Part shown: positions 12,362-20,866 of the stretch, piece by piece
Layout: each line of letters begins with the position of its first letter
How positions within the stretch are numbered: position 1 is the stretch's first letter
DNA from: a virus
Virus record (IMG/VR): IMGVR_UViG_3300009610_000075
Location: 1-27,472 of that record
Length of the DNA stretch: 27,472 bases
Strand: one strand, 5' to 3'
Translations under genes and position numbers: made by a program
Notes under the pieces: generated by a model
Seen by the model: the letters and a program-made list of their open reading frames with translations, nothing else
Told to the model about the DNA's origin: nothing
The model's database searches: none

Positions 12362-13027
12362 ATGACTCGCAAAATGAGCGGCCGGCAAGAGAAATACGTC
12401 GAGGCGCGGGCCCGCGGGCTGCCGCGGGAGGAGTCGGCCATATTGGCGGGCTACCCGGCGGGGCAAGGAGCCGGAAAGCAAGTGGAAACAAAGCCCACCG
12501 TGGCCCAGGAACTGGCCAAAATACGGGCCGCCATGGCCATCGGCTCCGGCGTGACCAAGGAGGACATCGTCCAGATGCTCCTCGACGCTGCCGCCATCTC
12601 AAAACTGAACATGGACGCCATCGGCATGATCGGGGCGGCCCGCGAACTCGGCCGGATGCTCGGTTTTTACGCCCCGGAGGTCAAAAAGACCTTGATTGGG
12701 CTTGACAAAGACATGATGCGCAAGGCCATAAACGACATGACCGACGAAGAACTGCTGAAAATTGCCAACGCGAGGACGATCGATGGACAACATAGTCGAG
12801 TTGCTGATCCCACCCCGAATTTGCAGCAACTGCAAGACGGAAAAGCCAGCGAACCAGTTCTACCGCCTCCACACGGAGTGCAGGGGATGCGTGAGGACAG
12901 CCTCGGCGGCGGACAACACGTTGACTCTGGACCAGAAGGCGGAGTCGCGGAAGCAGGAGAGGCTGCTGAGGCAGGAACTGAAGAAGATAGCCCTGGCGAG
13001 GTTCGAAAAGAAGAGGACCGAGCGTAA
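12362..13027 (+). CDS. terS: Terminase small subunit
   Basis: A 221-aa protein. Residues 5-32 (MSGRQEKYVEARARGLPREE...ILAGYP) match the helix-turn-helix start of many phage small terminases ('LTxxQxxFVxxYxxGxxxxxAxxxAGY'). Helices for oligomerisation follow (VTKEDIVQMLLDAAAISKLN, residues about 62-81), and the segment ending DMTDEELLKIANAR (about 127-140) resembles the usual C-terminal part. TerS recognises the packaging site and regulates TerL. The last roughly 80 residues (after about 141) overlap the N-terminus of TerL in another frame, are Gly/Glu/Pro-rich and look unlike a normal domain. No ribosome site precedes the ATG, consistent with a leaderless mRNA. An in-frame ATG four codons later is the alternative start. 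Confidence 0.82.
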   Translation: MTRKMSGRQEKYVEARARGLPREESAILAGYPAGQGAGKQVETKPTVAQELAKIRAAMAIGSGVTKEDIVQMLLDAAAISKLNMDAIGMIGAARELGRMLGFYAPEVKKTLIGLDKDMMRKAINDMTDEELLKIANARTIDGQHSRVADPTPNLQQLQDGKASEPVLPPPHGVQGMREDSLGGGQHVDSGPEGGVAEAGEAAEAGTEEDSPGEVRKEEDRA

Positions 13028-14618
13028 GAAGAAGGCCCGACACCAGGTCGAGAAGCCAACCGACGTCAGCGACGTCCCGCCGGTAGACCCGGCGTTCAAG
13101 GAGTTGGCGCGCCGCGAGCTGGCCAGGCGCAAACTCATCGAGTTCGTGAAGCAGTTCCACCCCCGGTACAAGGCCGGGTGGGTGCACCACGACATCTGCC
13201 GCCGGCTGGAGAAGTTCATGCGGGACGTGGAGGCCGGCCTGTCTCCGCGCCTCATGATCCTGATGCCCCCGCGGCATGGCAAGAGCCAGCTCGCGTCGAA
13301 GCTGTACCCGGCGTACCACCTGGGGCACTTCCCACACCACGAGTTCATTGCCTGCTCGTACAACATATCGCTGGCGCTGGAGTTCTCGCGGGAGGTGCGC
13401 GAGGTGGTCCGGTCGGACTACTACTCGAAGCTGTTCCCGAACACCCGGATCAACCCCGAGTTCCAGTCGGCGGAGACGTGGAAGCTCGCCAGTCCCACCG
13501 GCGTCGGCTCCGGCGGGTACGTCGCGGCCGGCATCGGGGTGGGCATCACCGGGAAGGGCGCCCACGTCCTCGTGATCGACGATCCCGTCAAGAACGCGGA
13601 GGAGGCGGAGAGCGCCGAGCTGCGCCAGAAGCACTGGGACTGGTACATCTCGTCCGCCTACAGCCGGCTCGCGCCGGGCGGCGGCGTGCTGGTGATCCAG
13701 ACATGGTGGCACGACGACGACCTGGCCGGCCGCCTGCAGAAGCTCATGCTGGAGGACCCGGAGGGGGCGGATAAGTTCGAGGTCATCAAGTACCCGGCGA
13801 TCGCGGAGGAGGACGAGGAGTTCAGGCAGAAGGGCGAGGCGCTGCATCCCGAGCGCTACGACCTCAAGTCCCTGGAGCGGATCCGCCGGCTGCACCAGGG
13901 CGGCCGGTACTGGTCGGCCCTGTACCAGCAGTCCCCGGTCAGCGACGACGGCGCCTACTTCACGGACAAGATGTTCACGTATCGGGACAACACGCCCCGG
14001 ATAGAGGACATGCACATCTACCAGGCCTGGGACACCGCCATATCGGAGGAGTCCCAGCGCCAGAACAACTGGACCGTCGGCGTGACGATGGGCCTGGACC
14101 ACAACGACATGGTGCACGTGCTCAAACGGGTGAGGATCAAGACCAATGACTCGGCCGAGATCGAGGACGCCATCATCGACATGTACCGGGAGTACCCCCG
14201 CGTCCACGGCATCGGGTTTGAGGATGGCCAGATCTTCAAGACGATGCGCTCGTCCTTGAAAAGGCGAATGAAAGAGCGTAAAGTGTACATCCCGCTGGAC
14301 GAGAAGGCGAACGTGCTCAAGCCGGTCAAGGAGAAGACCGTCCGCGCGCGGCCGCTACAGGCCCGGATGCAGAATGGCAAGGTCACCTGGCCCCGGGGAC
14401 AGGAGTGGGTGGACGAGATGCGGAAGGAGTTCGTCAGGTTCCCGGTCGGGACCCAGGACGACCAGGTCGACGCCTCGGCATGGTGCATCCAGCTGCTTTT
14501 GGGCAAGTCGCCGCCGAACGCGCCCAAGCCGCCGCGGTCTAAAACCGAGAAGACGGTCGCCCAGAAATTACGCGCATTTGGTCACATTAGTGACGCTGGT
14601 GGGCACATGCTGGCTTGA
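12783..14618 (+). CDS. terL: Terminase large subunit with N-terminal zinc ribbon
   Basis: A 611-aa packaging motor. The ATPase half has Walker A MPPRHGKS (residues 161-168) and Walker B HVLVIDDP (about 261-268). The RNase-H-like nuclease half has AWDTAISEES with Asp417 and a C-terminal QDDQVDASAW with Asp559, Asp560 and Asp563. It drives DNA into the prohead and cuts it. The ATG at 12783 has GAGG 8 nt before it, inside terS. Residues 14-36 form a four-cysteine zinc ribbon (CSNC and CRGC), followed by a very basic coiled linker (about residues 56-95). This ribbon is not a usual part of TerL and resembles those next to phage HNH proteins. The first 245 bases are shared with terS. Confidence 0.95.
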   Translation: MDNIVELLIPPRICSNCKTEKPANQFYRLHTECRGCVRTASAADNTLTLDQKAESRKQERLLRQELKKIALARFEKKRTERKKKARHQVEKPTDVSDVPPVDPAFKELARRELARRKLIEFVKQFHPRYKAGWVHHDICRRLEKFMRDVEAGLSPRLMILMPPRHGKSQLASKLYPAYHLGHFPHHEFIACSYNISLALEFSREVREVVRSDYYSKLFPNTRINPEFQSAETWKLASPTGVGSGGYVAAGIGVGITGKGAHVLVIDDPVKNAEEAESAELRQKHWDWYISSAYSRLAPGGGVLVIQTWWHDDDLAGRLQKLMLEDPEGADKFEVIKYPAIAEEDEEFRQKGEALHPERYDLKSLERIRRLHQGGRYWSALYQQSPVSDDGAYFTDKMFTYRDNTPRIEDMHIYQAWDTAISEESQRQNNWTVGVTMGLDHNDMVHVLKRVRIKTNDSAEIEDAIIDMYREYPRVHGIGFEDGQIFKTMRSSLKRRMKERKVYIPLDEKANVLKPVKEKTVRARPLQARMQNGKVTWPRGQEWVDEMRKEFVRFPVGTQDDQVDASAWCIQLLLGKSPPNAPKPPRSKTEKTVAQKLRAFGHISDAGGHMLA

Positions 14619-14640
14619 TTTATGTAACGAGAATGGCCCT

Positions 14641-14969
14641 TTTCGTGTAAAAACTACACAAATTACACTTTCAACTACACTTATCCCATTGATTACGAAG
14701 GGAATTACAGATTAGGTTACACTTTAAGAATCGTCTGTAACCTGTTGATTGTTCGCCCCTAAGAGAACCTAAAGAAAGAAAAAACTACACTTTATCTATA
14801 TATTTACTTTAAAAATAAAAATTTATTTTTGGACCCAGTGGTTTTATAGTGGAAGTAGAAAAAAGTGTAGTTTCTGTAGTTTTTTGCCATTTTTGCCTGT
14901 TTCGCCCGTTGAATCATGTGCTTGGGCCACTACACATTGTGTAGTGGAAGTGTAGTCAAAGTGTAGTTT
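14641..14969. repeat. AT-rich region with iteron-like ACTACAC/GTGTAGT array
   Basis: The 362 bp between terL and the next gene (14619-14980) hold no gene and are far more AT-rich than the surroundings. The heptamer ACTACAC occurs four times forward (14653, 14674, 14784, 14929) and four times as GTGTAGT (14865, 14939, 14950, 14961), with near matches at 14662, 14716 and 14874. The 12-mer AAACTACACTTT is exact three times (14782-14793 forward; 14862-14873 and 14958-14969 reversed). Two copies form a 9-bp inverted repeat around ATT (14927-14947). The forward copies mostly lie left and the reversed copies right of a core of A/T runs (14791-14830). The layout resembles a replication origin with iterons and an unwinding element, or an operator array. 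Confidence 0.85.
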
Positions 14970-14980
14970 CCGGAGAAATC

Positions 14981-15157
14981 ATGAAATTCAGGCTCCCAAA
15001 CGGACAAATCATCACCCGGCACACGACTGCGCCGGTCTGCGGCACCGGGATCAAGGCTGTCGAGTTCACGGCCCGGGACTTCCGGACCTTCATGCAGCTG
15101 CCGGATGGCAAGCTCAGGGACTACCTCAACCACATCCATTGCAGGTTCGTCCCATGA
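14981..15157 (+). CDS. Hypothetical protein, 58 aa
   Basis: GGAG lies 5-6 nt before the ATG. The protein starts MKFRLPNGQIITRHTTAPVC, with short strands followed by a helix (VEFTARDFRTFMQLPDGKLR) and ends HIHCRFVP. The stop overlaps the next start (ATGA). It lies directly beside the last repeat of the ACTACAC array, so it may be controlled by whatever binds there. No family is recognised. Confidence 0.65.
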   Translation: MKFRLPNGQIITRHTTAPVCGTGIKAVEFTARDFRTFMQLPDGKLRDYLNHIHCRFVP

Positions 15158-15357
15158 TCCCTTGGTACAACCCGCTGCGTTTCCTGATCCTGGTGGCCGC
15201 GTGCCTGGTCGCCGGCATCATGCTCCTGCTCATGGCCGTCGGCGCCCTGGCGCGCCGGCTCGCGCCGCCCAGCGCCGAGTCGCCCAGGTCTGGGTACCAG
15301 GGTCCCGAGCGCCGGGGTACCGCGCGCTGGCAGGACGACGGAGGGATCGATGGCTGA
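15154..15357 (+). CDS. Single-pass membrane protein, 67 aa
   Basis: The ATG at 15154 overlaps the upstream stop (ATGA). The protein starts MIPWYNPLRFLILVAACLVA and has one long hydrophobic helix (about residues 9-31), then a basic, Pro/Arg/Gly-rich tail (RRLAPPSAESPRSGYQGPER). Its end overlaps the next gene by 8 bases. Size and position in a late operon allow a holin or spanin-like role, but no lysis enzyme is seen nearby. Confidence 0.7.
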   Translation: MIPWYNPLRFLILVAACLVAGIMLLLMAVGALARRLAPPSAESPRSGYQGPERRGTARWQDDGGIDG

Positions 15358-17311
15358 TGAGCTGAGGGCGCTGGAGAGGGTCGAGTCCGGGGGTGAGAAA
15401 CACCTCAAGTTCGCCCGCGGGCGGCTCGCTGCGCTCGCCGCGGCCAGGAAAGATCTCCGACTCCCCAGCCTGCAGAAGCACTTCAAGATTGGGTCATCGC
15501 TTGTCCGCATGAAGTCCACTGACTGGGGTGACTTAATCTATATCACCGCGGGAGGTGGTCCGTGGAACTTCTACTTCCTCACGACAAAGGCCACCATACC
15601 GGGGACGGACGCACAGGTGGCTGCCCTCGCTGCGGCCTTTGGCCTAACCATCCCTCAGCTCCTGGCGGCGCTGGGGTTGTCCACCGTGGAGCAACTGAAA
15701 GAGCTGCTCGGCACTGGCGTGGTCAGGCGGCTGCACGTGGGGGACATAGGTGGCGCCACGTCCGTCGCTACAGCGTCCACTGTGCTGGATGCAGGAGCCG
15801 GGTCACTGACCGTATCTTCTTCCAGGTCCGTGGACGCTCCGCACCTCATAGTCAGGCAGGACAACACATGGAGGGTGGTAGATCCAGACAGGAAGACGAT
15901 ATATGTCAGCGATGGGTTGTTCGATGGCTTGACCATTCATAGTTTCGTGGCTGGTAACAGCTGGGCCCTATCACTGAACGAGGGATCTGGTTTCAGGCTG
16001 CTCACGAAAGACACCAGCATCGCCATCCCGGCCAGGTCGTCCACCAATAACGTCCTCCGTCCAACGGAGGACGCTGCATACTTTGTGCGGTCTCGGACGA
16101 CGTCCGTGGTCGATGGTCTGCCTGGCATACAGATATATAAGGCGGGGGTGATCGCTCCTCAGGAAGTGCGTACGGACTGGGATGTTGCATGGCCGCCGGG
16201 GGTAAACTTCGACACGTCTGTCCCCAAGTCTTCCACCAGGAGGGACTGCCTGGTTTTGTGGTGGGGGGAGGCCACAGGCACCATCCTCTCTGGAGGTGGG
16301 GCAAGCTTAGAGGCCAATAGGTTGGCGGCCCCGACCCATGTGTACTCGTATGTCTTGAACAGGGAAGTCGGGTTTGTCTCACAGGGGTATTCGCTGTTGG
16401 ACACTCCGGACAATGACTCCACGAACAGGGAGACGGCGAATGCCACGGACTTATTTGTCATGGGCCTTCGCGGCTCCAGGGGTACTACCAGCGGTTCCCT
16501 GGTAGATGATCCACTGTCAAACCACACCTTCTGTACCGTTCGCGCCGCGGCCCAGTTCTCAGAGGCAGGAGAGTTGACGGACTACGTCGTCTCCTCTCTA
16601 GACACGGTCATAGTCGGTCCGTCTGTTGCGGACGAGTTCACCAACTTCAGGGCAGCCGGCCCACTGCCGCTTAAGAACGGGGCGTGGCTGCCGTTCGTCC
16701 TGCGGGATTCTTACCATGATCCGTTGGAGTTCGAGTATTGGTCACTGAGGAGCGACGGCACTACATTCTCTTTCAGGTCCCCGATAGTGGCCAACACGTT
16801 CGACAGTTTTACTCGCGAGTTCCGGGCCTCCGTCGGCGACGACATGTGGACAATACTCTTGAATGGTCAGACCGGCATCAGCAGCACGCTGCAGTTCTGG
16901 AGGCAGGGCTTCAAGGTGTTTGAGAGCGCGGCCTTCGTCCCGAATAACACACTTAGAGTGGCGGGAGCTACGGCGAGCACGGTGTACATGCACTGCCCGA
17001 TCGCAGGATCCAGTCGCTTGATAGGTAGCGATGGGACAGATTTCAGGGTGCACGACTACCTGCCGGCCACGGCCGGCTTGGTGCAGTCCTTCCAGGCAAC
17101 ACAGGACACAATATATGGCTTCGGGTCTCATTCTACCGGGAAGATCTATCATATAACTGATCTGAAAGCAGCAGCGGAAGGTCCTCCGGTTCCTGGCGTG
17201 AAGACGTATCCCTATGATGGTGCGTTGGTGCTGACCGTCCCGTCTGTGGCTATCCCGGATCCGTCGTACATCTTGCGTGGTCAGGAGCTCGAAGCATGGC
17301 CTGCACCTTGA
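15350..17311 (+). CDS. Large hypothetical protein, probable virion component, 653 aa
   Basis: GGAGGG lies 4 nt before the ATG. Residues 1-50 are charged and helical. Residues 75-130 include a hydrophobic helix pair (AQVAALAAAFGLTIPQLLAA). From about 135 to the end the protein is rich in beta strands, Ser, Thr, Gly and Asp with many aromatic turns (for example RQDNTWRVVDPDRKTIYVSD and FGSHSTGKIYHITDLKA), the pattern of beta-propeller or beta-helix virion proteins. The gene lies between terL and portal, an unusual place for a tail or decoration protein. The stop codon lies inside the -35 box of the portal promoter. No family could be named; receptor-binding or tail-associated function is inferred only. 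Confidence 0.78.
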   Translation: MADELRALERVESGGEKHLKFARGRLAALAAARKDLRLPSLQKHFKIGSSLVRMKSTDWGDLIYITAGGGPWNFYFLTTKATIPGTDAQVAALAAAFGLTIPQLLAALGLSTVEQLKELLGTGVVRRLHVGDIGGATSVATASTVLDAGAGSLTVSSSRSVDAPHLIVRQDNTWRVVDPDRKTIYVSDGLFDGLTIHSFVAGNSWALSLNEGSGFRLLTKDTSIAIPARSSTNNVLRPTEDAAYFVRSRTTSVVDGLPGIQIYKAGVIAPQEVRTDWDVAWPPGVNFDTSVPKSSTRRDCLVLWWGEATGTILSGGGASLEANRLAAPTHVYSYVLNREVGFVSQGYSLLDTPDNDSTNRETANATDLFVMGLRGSRGTTSGSLVDDPLSNHTFCTVRAAAQFSEAGELTDYVVSSLDTVIVGPSVADEFTNFRAAGPLPLKNGAWLPFVLRDSYHDPLEFEYWSLRSDGTTFSFRSPIVANTFDSFTREFRASVGDDMWTILLNGQTGISSTLQFWRQGFKVFESAAFVPNNTLRVAGATASTVYMHCPIAGSSRLIGSDGTDFRVHDYLPATAGLVQSFQATQDTIYGFGSHSTGKIYHITDLKAAAEGPPVPGVKTYPYDGALVLTVPSVAIPDPSYILRGQELEAWPAP

Positions 17312-17336
17312 CCCCCAGCCACTTGTGCTGTATACT
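17308..17336 (+). promoter_or_regulatory. Sigma-70-like promoter of the portal gene
   Basis: TTGACC (17308-17313), 17 bp, TATACT (17331-17336), preceded by GCTG. The TGA stop of the 653-aa gene is part of the -35 box. Transcription would begin near 17343, leaving a leader of about 20 nt with GAGG before the portal ATG. Confidence 0.75.
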
Positions 17337-17363
17337 GTTTGACCCTACCTTCGAGGCGATTTC

Positions 17364-19499
17364 ATGCCCACCGACACAAAAGTAGCGCAGGACCAGTGGG
17401 AGAGGTACGCGTACTGCCGCGACGAGGGCGGGCACCTGGAGTACGTCCGGAAGTCGCGTATGTGCGAGGACTTCTTCGCCGGGCTCCAGTGGGACCCGGC
17501 CATCGCCGCCGAGCTCAAGGAGCAGCGCCGGCCCGCGCTCACGATCAACAAGATCCTAGGGACGATGTCCTCGATCTTCGGGGAGCAGATCGACCTGCGC
17601 CAGGAGATTGCCTACAAGGCCGCCTTCGGCGCGCCGGCCGGCGGCTCCGACATCCTGACGAAGACTTTCCGGCACATCTCCGGGAAGAACCAACTCGACT
17701 GGCTCCGCAGCGAGATGTTCGCCGACGGGTGCATCACGTCCCGCGGCTACGTCGACGCCCGCATGAACTTCGACCGCTCCCTGACCGGGGACGTGGTCAT
17801 CTCCAGCCGGAACCCCCGCAACACGATCCCCGACCCGGACGCGCACGAGTACGATCCGGACAAGTGGGGCGACGTCATCCACACGTCCTGGATGTCGGCG
17901 GACGACATCGCCGTTCTATACAGCGAGGCCAAGGCCAAGGAGCTCCGCAACAGGGGCGCGTCGGCCTGGGCCTTCGGCTTCGACTCCCTGGACAACTTCC
18001 GCGACAGGTTCGCGGGAGACAGCCAGCTCGGCTCGGTGAACGTCGCGCACGGCGACGACCCCACCTCCCGCATGATCCGGGTCATCGACCGGCAGCACCG
18101 CGTGCTGTCCAGGATCAAGTACTTCGTGAACACGAGGTCCGGCGACCGGAAGGAGATACCCGGCTCGTGGGACCAGAACAAGATCAACCTGTTCCTGGCG
18201 CAGAACCAGGTCCTTGCCGTGGACGAGGTCCCGGGACGCAAGATACAGTGGACCGTGACCGCGGACGACGTGGTCCTGCACGACAAGGCGTCGCCGTACA
18301 AGCACTTCACCATCGTGCCGTTCTTCCCGCACTTCCGGTACGGGCGGACCATCGGCCTGGTCGAGAACCTGATCGACCTGCAGGAGCTGCTCAACAAGAC
18401 CACGTCCCAGGAGCTGCACGTCGTGAACACGATGGCGAACTCGGGGTGGAAGGTCAAGACCGGCTCGCTCAAGAACCTCACCATGGACGAGCTGGAGATG
18501 ACCGGCGCCCGCACGGGGATCGTGCTGGAGCTGGACGACACCAAGGACGCGGAGAAGATCCAGCCGAACCAGATACCGCAGGGCCTTGACCGCCTGTCGA
18601 TGAAGGCGGAGAACTACATCAAGTCCGTGTCCGGCCGGGGCGACGCCCAGATGGGGATGACCCGGGCCGACGTGTCCGCGGACCAGATCGAGGCGAACAA
18701 CGCGTTCGGCGACGTGTCCCTGCTCAAGTGCATGGACAACCTGCGCCGGACCGACTGGATACTGGCGCGGAACGTGCGCGACCTGGTCCAGGAGTTCTAC
18801 ACCGACCCGCGCATCCTCCGGATCACGAACAACCAGCTGACCGGGGAGCAGCAGGAGATCAAGATCAACTGGCCGGACCCGACCACGGGGGAGATCCAAG
18901 ACGACCTGTCAATGGGGGACTACGACATCGAGGTCATCAGCCAGCCCGCGAAGCAGACCCTGGAGGACAGTCAGTTCGAGCAGGCGGCGTACCTCAAGGA
19001 GAAGCTCGGGGTGCCGATCCCCGACGAGTTCCTGATCGAGAACAGCCGGCTGATCAACAAGACGGCCCTGGTCCAAGGGATCAAGGCGGCGCGCGAGGGC
19101 CCGGAGGCCCAGGCCCAGCAGAAGATCCAGATGCTCGGCGGGCAGCTGGAGCTGGCGAACCTCAAGGCAGACATCTCGAAGACTGAGGCGGACGCCGTGC
19201 TCAAGCGGTCGAAGGCGGCGTCGGAGCTGCAGAGCATGCAGGGGCAGCCCGGGGAGGCCGAGGCCGCCCAGCAGGAGATGCTCCTGGAGCAGCAGAAGCA
19301 CGAGCAGAAGATGACCCAGGACAAGGAGAAGCACGACCAGGAGATGGCGCTGGCCGTGGAGAAGGCGCGGCTGGATGCGCAGATCAAGGCGCAGCAGGCG
19401 AAGGAAGACGCCCGGCTCAAGCGGGCGCAGGCGATCCTCACGATGAAGCAGGCGGCGGAGAAGCCGGCCGCCGGTGGGCAGGAGAAGAAGGCCGCGTAG
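17364..19499 (+). CDS. Portal protein (P22-like)
   Basis: At 711 aa it matches the length of P22-type portals (725 aa in P22). The N-terminal region (ERYAYCRDEGGHLEYVRKSR, PALTINKILGTMSSIFGEQI) and the middle (FFPHFRYGRTIGLVENLIDL, then QELLNKTTSQELHVVNTMAN) carry the typical sequence of this family, including the glycine-rich turn before the long stem helix. The last roughly 150 residues are an Ala/Gln/Glu/Lys-rich coiled coil like the barrel of P22 gp1. Twelve copies form the DNA entry channel at one head vertex and dock TerL. GAGG precedes the ATG. It has its own promoter at 17308-17336. Confidence 0.93.
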   Translation: MPTDTKVAQDQWERYAYCRDEGGHLEYVRKSRMCEDFFAGLQWDPAIAAELKEQRRPALTINKILGTMSSIFGEQIDLRQEIAYKAAFGAPAGGSDILTKTFRHISGKNQLDWLRSEMFADGCITSRGYVDARMNFDRSLTGDVVISSRNPRNTIPDPDAHEYDPDKWGDVIHTSWMSADDIAVLYSEAKAKELRNRGASAWAFGFDSLDNFRDRFAGDSQLGSVNVAHGDDPTSRMIRVIDRQHRVLSRIKYFVNTRSGDRKEIPGSWDQNKINLFLAQNQVLAVDEVPGRKIQWTVTADDVVLHDKASPYKHFTIVPFFPHFRYGRTIGLVENLIDLQELLNKTTSQELHVVNTMANSGWKVKTGSLKNLTMDELEMTGARTGIVLELDDTKDAEKIQPNQIPQGLDRLSMKAENYIKSVSGRGDAQMGMTRADVSADQIEANNAFGDVSLLKCMDNLRRTDWILARNVRDLVQEFYTDPRILRITNNQLTGEQQEIKINWPDPTTGEIQDDLSMGDYDIEVISQPAKQTLEDSQFEQAAYLKEKLGVPIPDEFLIENSRLINKTALVQGIKAAREGPEAQAQQKIQMLGGQLELANLKADISKTEADAVLKRSKAASELQSMQGQPGEAEAAQQEMLLEQQKHEQKMTQDKEKHDQEMALAVEKARLDAQIKAQQAKEDARLKRAQAILTMKQAAEKPAAGGQEKKAA

Positions 19500-19500
19500 C

Positions 19501-19531
19501 CCTGGCTTTTCGCCAGGCGGCGTGATATAAT
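19501..19531 (+). promoter_or_regulatory. Hairpin plus extended -10 promoter before the scaffold gene
   Basis: CCTGGC (19501-19506) pairs with GCCAGG (19512-19517) just after the portal stop, probably a weak terminator or RNA-stability hairpin. TGATATAAT (19523-19531) is a perfect extended -10 box, while the -35 match (CTGGCT, 18 bp upstream) is weak. Transcription would begin near 19538, 30 nt before the scaffold ATG. Confidence 0.65.
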
Positions 19532-19567
19532 GTTCGCACGACTCAACAACCATTGGAGGCAGCGCAG

Positions 19568-20515
19568 ATGACCGAAAAAGCAACGGATCGCGGGGACAAC
19601 TTGGACTCGACGGCGACGGGTGACGACAACACCGATCTGGAAGCAGGAAAGAAGGAAGAACTGGAAGCTGCAGGGAAGGCGGAAGCAGAGGCCAAGGTCA
19701 AGGCCGAAGCGGAGGCGAAGGCGGGCGCGGAGGCCGAGGCGAAGGCCAAGGCCGACAAAGAAAAAGGCATCATGATCCCGAAGGCTCGCTTCGACGAGGG
19801 GATCAAGAAGGCCAGGACCGAGGCAGAGGCCGCGCTCAAGCGCCTGGCCGAGGCCGAAGCCAAGCTCAAGGAGTCGGAGGGGAAGGTCAACGCCGAGCAG
19901 GTCGAGTCGGACATCGACAAGCTCGAAGAGGACCTGGAGAAGGCCCGGGCAGACGGCAACGCCGAGAAGGCGGCCGCGCTCCGGAAGCAGATCAGGGGCA
20001 AAGTCCAGCTGCTCGCCGACGCCAGGGCGGACGCCAAGGCCAACATGGCGGTGGCGATCGCGGTGGAGAAGGTGAAGTACGAGTCCGTCGTCTCCAAGAT
20101 GGAGGAGGTCCATCCGGAGCTCAACCCGGACGACACGGACAACTACGACCAGGAGAAGGTCGACGAGGTCCTGGAGCTGAAAGAGGCGTTCGAGGCGGCC
20201 GGTCACGCGTCCTCGGCGGCCCTGGACAAGGCCCTCAAGCACGTGTACAAGGGCGGCAAGGGCCCGGAGAAGGACACGAAGGCCGCGGCGGAAGCCGAGG
20301 CGAAGGCCAAGGCGGAGGCCGAGAAGCGCACGGCCGAGGCGGCCAAGCGCGGACTCGATACCAAGAACGCCCAGCCAGCCGATGCGAAGGCGGGGGCGGA
20401 CAGCGACAAGGGCGGGAAGACCGGCTCGACGAAGGACACGGCAAGGATGTCCGACTCAGAGTTCAACAAGCTGACCGAGGACGAGAAGCGGAAGCTGCGG
20501 GGAGACGACCTGTGA
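19568..20515 (+). CDS. Putative scaffolding protein
   Basis: A 315-aa, highly charged and almost entirely helical protein lying between portal and capsid genes, as scaffolds do. The ATG at 19568 has GGAGG 8 nt before it. Residues about 25-65 are an Ala/Glu/Lys repeat (KAEAEAKAGAEAEAKAKADK), a coiled coil covers about 70-140, and the C-terminus ends SEFNKLTEDEKRKLRGDDL, a charged tail resembling the shell-binding end of other phage scaffolds. It would guide capsid assembly and then leave or be digested. The repeat composition makes detection by similarity difficult, so the call rests mainly on position and composition. Confidence 0.8.
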   Translation: MTEKATDRGDNLDSTATGDDNTDLEAGKKEELEAAGKAEAEAKVKAEAEAKAGAEAEAKAKADKEKGIMIPKARFDEGIKKARTEAEAALKRLAEAEAKLKESEGKVNAEQVESDIDKLEEDLEKARADGNAEKAAALRKQIRGKVQLLADARADAKANMAVAIAVEKVKYESVVSKMEEVHPELNPDDTDNYDQEKVDEVLELKEAFEAAGHASSAALDKALKHVYKGGKGPEKDTKAAAEAEAKAKAEAEKRTAEAAKRGLDTKNAQPADAKAGADSDKGGKTGSTKDTARMSDSEFNKLTEDEKRKLRGDDL

Positions 20516-20856
20516 TGGACGTCATCAAGATCGCAGCCGTCTGCCACGAGACGAACAGGGCCTACTGCCGGGCCATCGGCGACAACTCCCAGCCGTCATG
20601 GGAGGAGGCGCCGACCTGGCAGAAGACCAGCGCGGTGAACGGGGTGGCCTTCCATATGGCCAACCCCGGCTCGGGACCGTCCCACAGCCACGATGAGTGG
20701 TTGAAGGAGAAGGAGAACACGGGTTGGCGGTACGGTCCCGTCAAGGATCCCGCGAAGAAGGAGCACCCGTGCATGGTGGGGTATGAGATGCTCCCCGCCG
20801 AGCAGAAGGCCAAGGACAGGTTGTTCGTGGCCGTAGTGAGAGCACTGACCACATGA
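20515..20856 (+). CDS. RyR-domain protein, 113 aa
   Basis: The whole protein matches the RyR domain (named after repeats in the ryanodine receptor), which also occurs as a stand-alone phage protein: IAAVCHETNRAYCRAIGDNS near the start, then WEEAPTWQKTSAVNGVAFH, a SHDEWLKEKENTGWRYGPVK core and AKDRLFVAVVRAL at the end. In phages it is often found among head genes, and its role is unclear. The ATG shares a base with the scaffold stop (TGATG), with GGGGAG upstream; a GTG three bases earlier is the alternative start. Confidence 0.88.
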   Translation: MDVIKIAAVCHETNRAYCRAIGDNSQPSWEEAPTWQKTSAVNGVAFHMANPGSGPSHSHDEWLKEKENTGWRYGPVKDPAKKEHPCMVGYEMLPAEQKAKDRLFVAVVRALTT

Positions 20857-20866
20857 GGAGGCCACC

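Noticed and set aside
12681-14207. A 508-residue open frame on the minus strand
   Set aside because: It lies entirely over TerS/TerL, has no ribosome site, and its His/Val/Arg/Leu-rich composition is that of the antisense of a GC-rich gene.
14641-14969. CRISPR-like array
   Set aside because: The repeated unit is only 7-12 bp, in both orientations and with irregular spacing, and no cas gene is seen.
18971-20242. A 423-residue open frame on the minus strand, Leu/Ser/Ala-rich, membrane-like
   Set aside because: It is the antisense of the coiled-coil end of portal and the Ala/Glu/Lys repeat of scaffold; the hydrophobicity is a by-product of the repeat.
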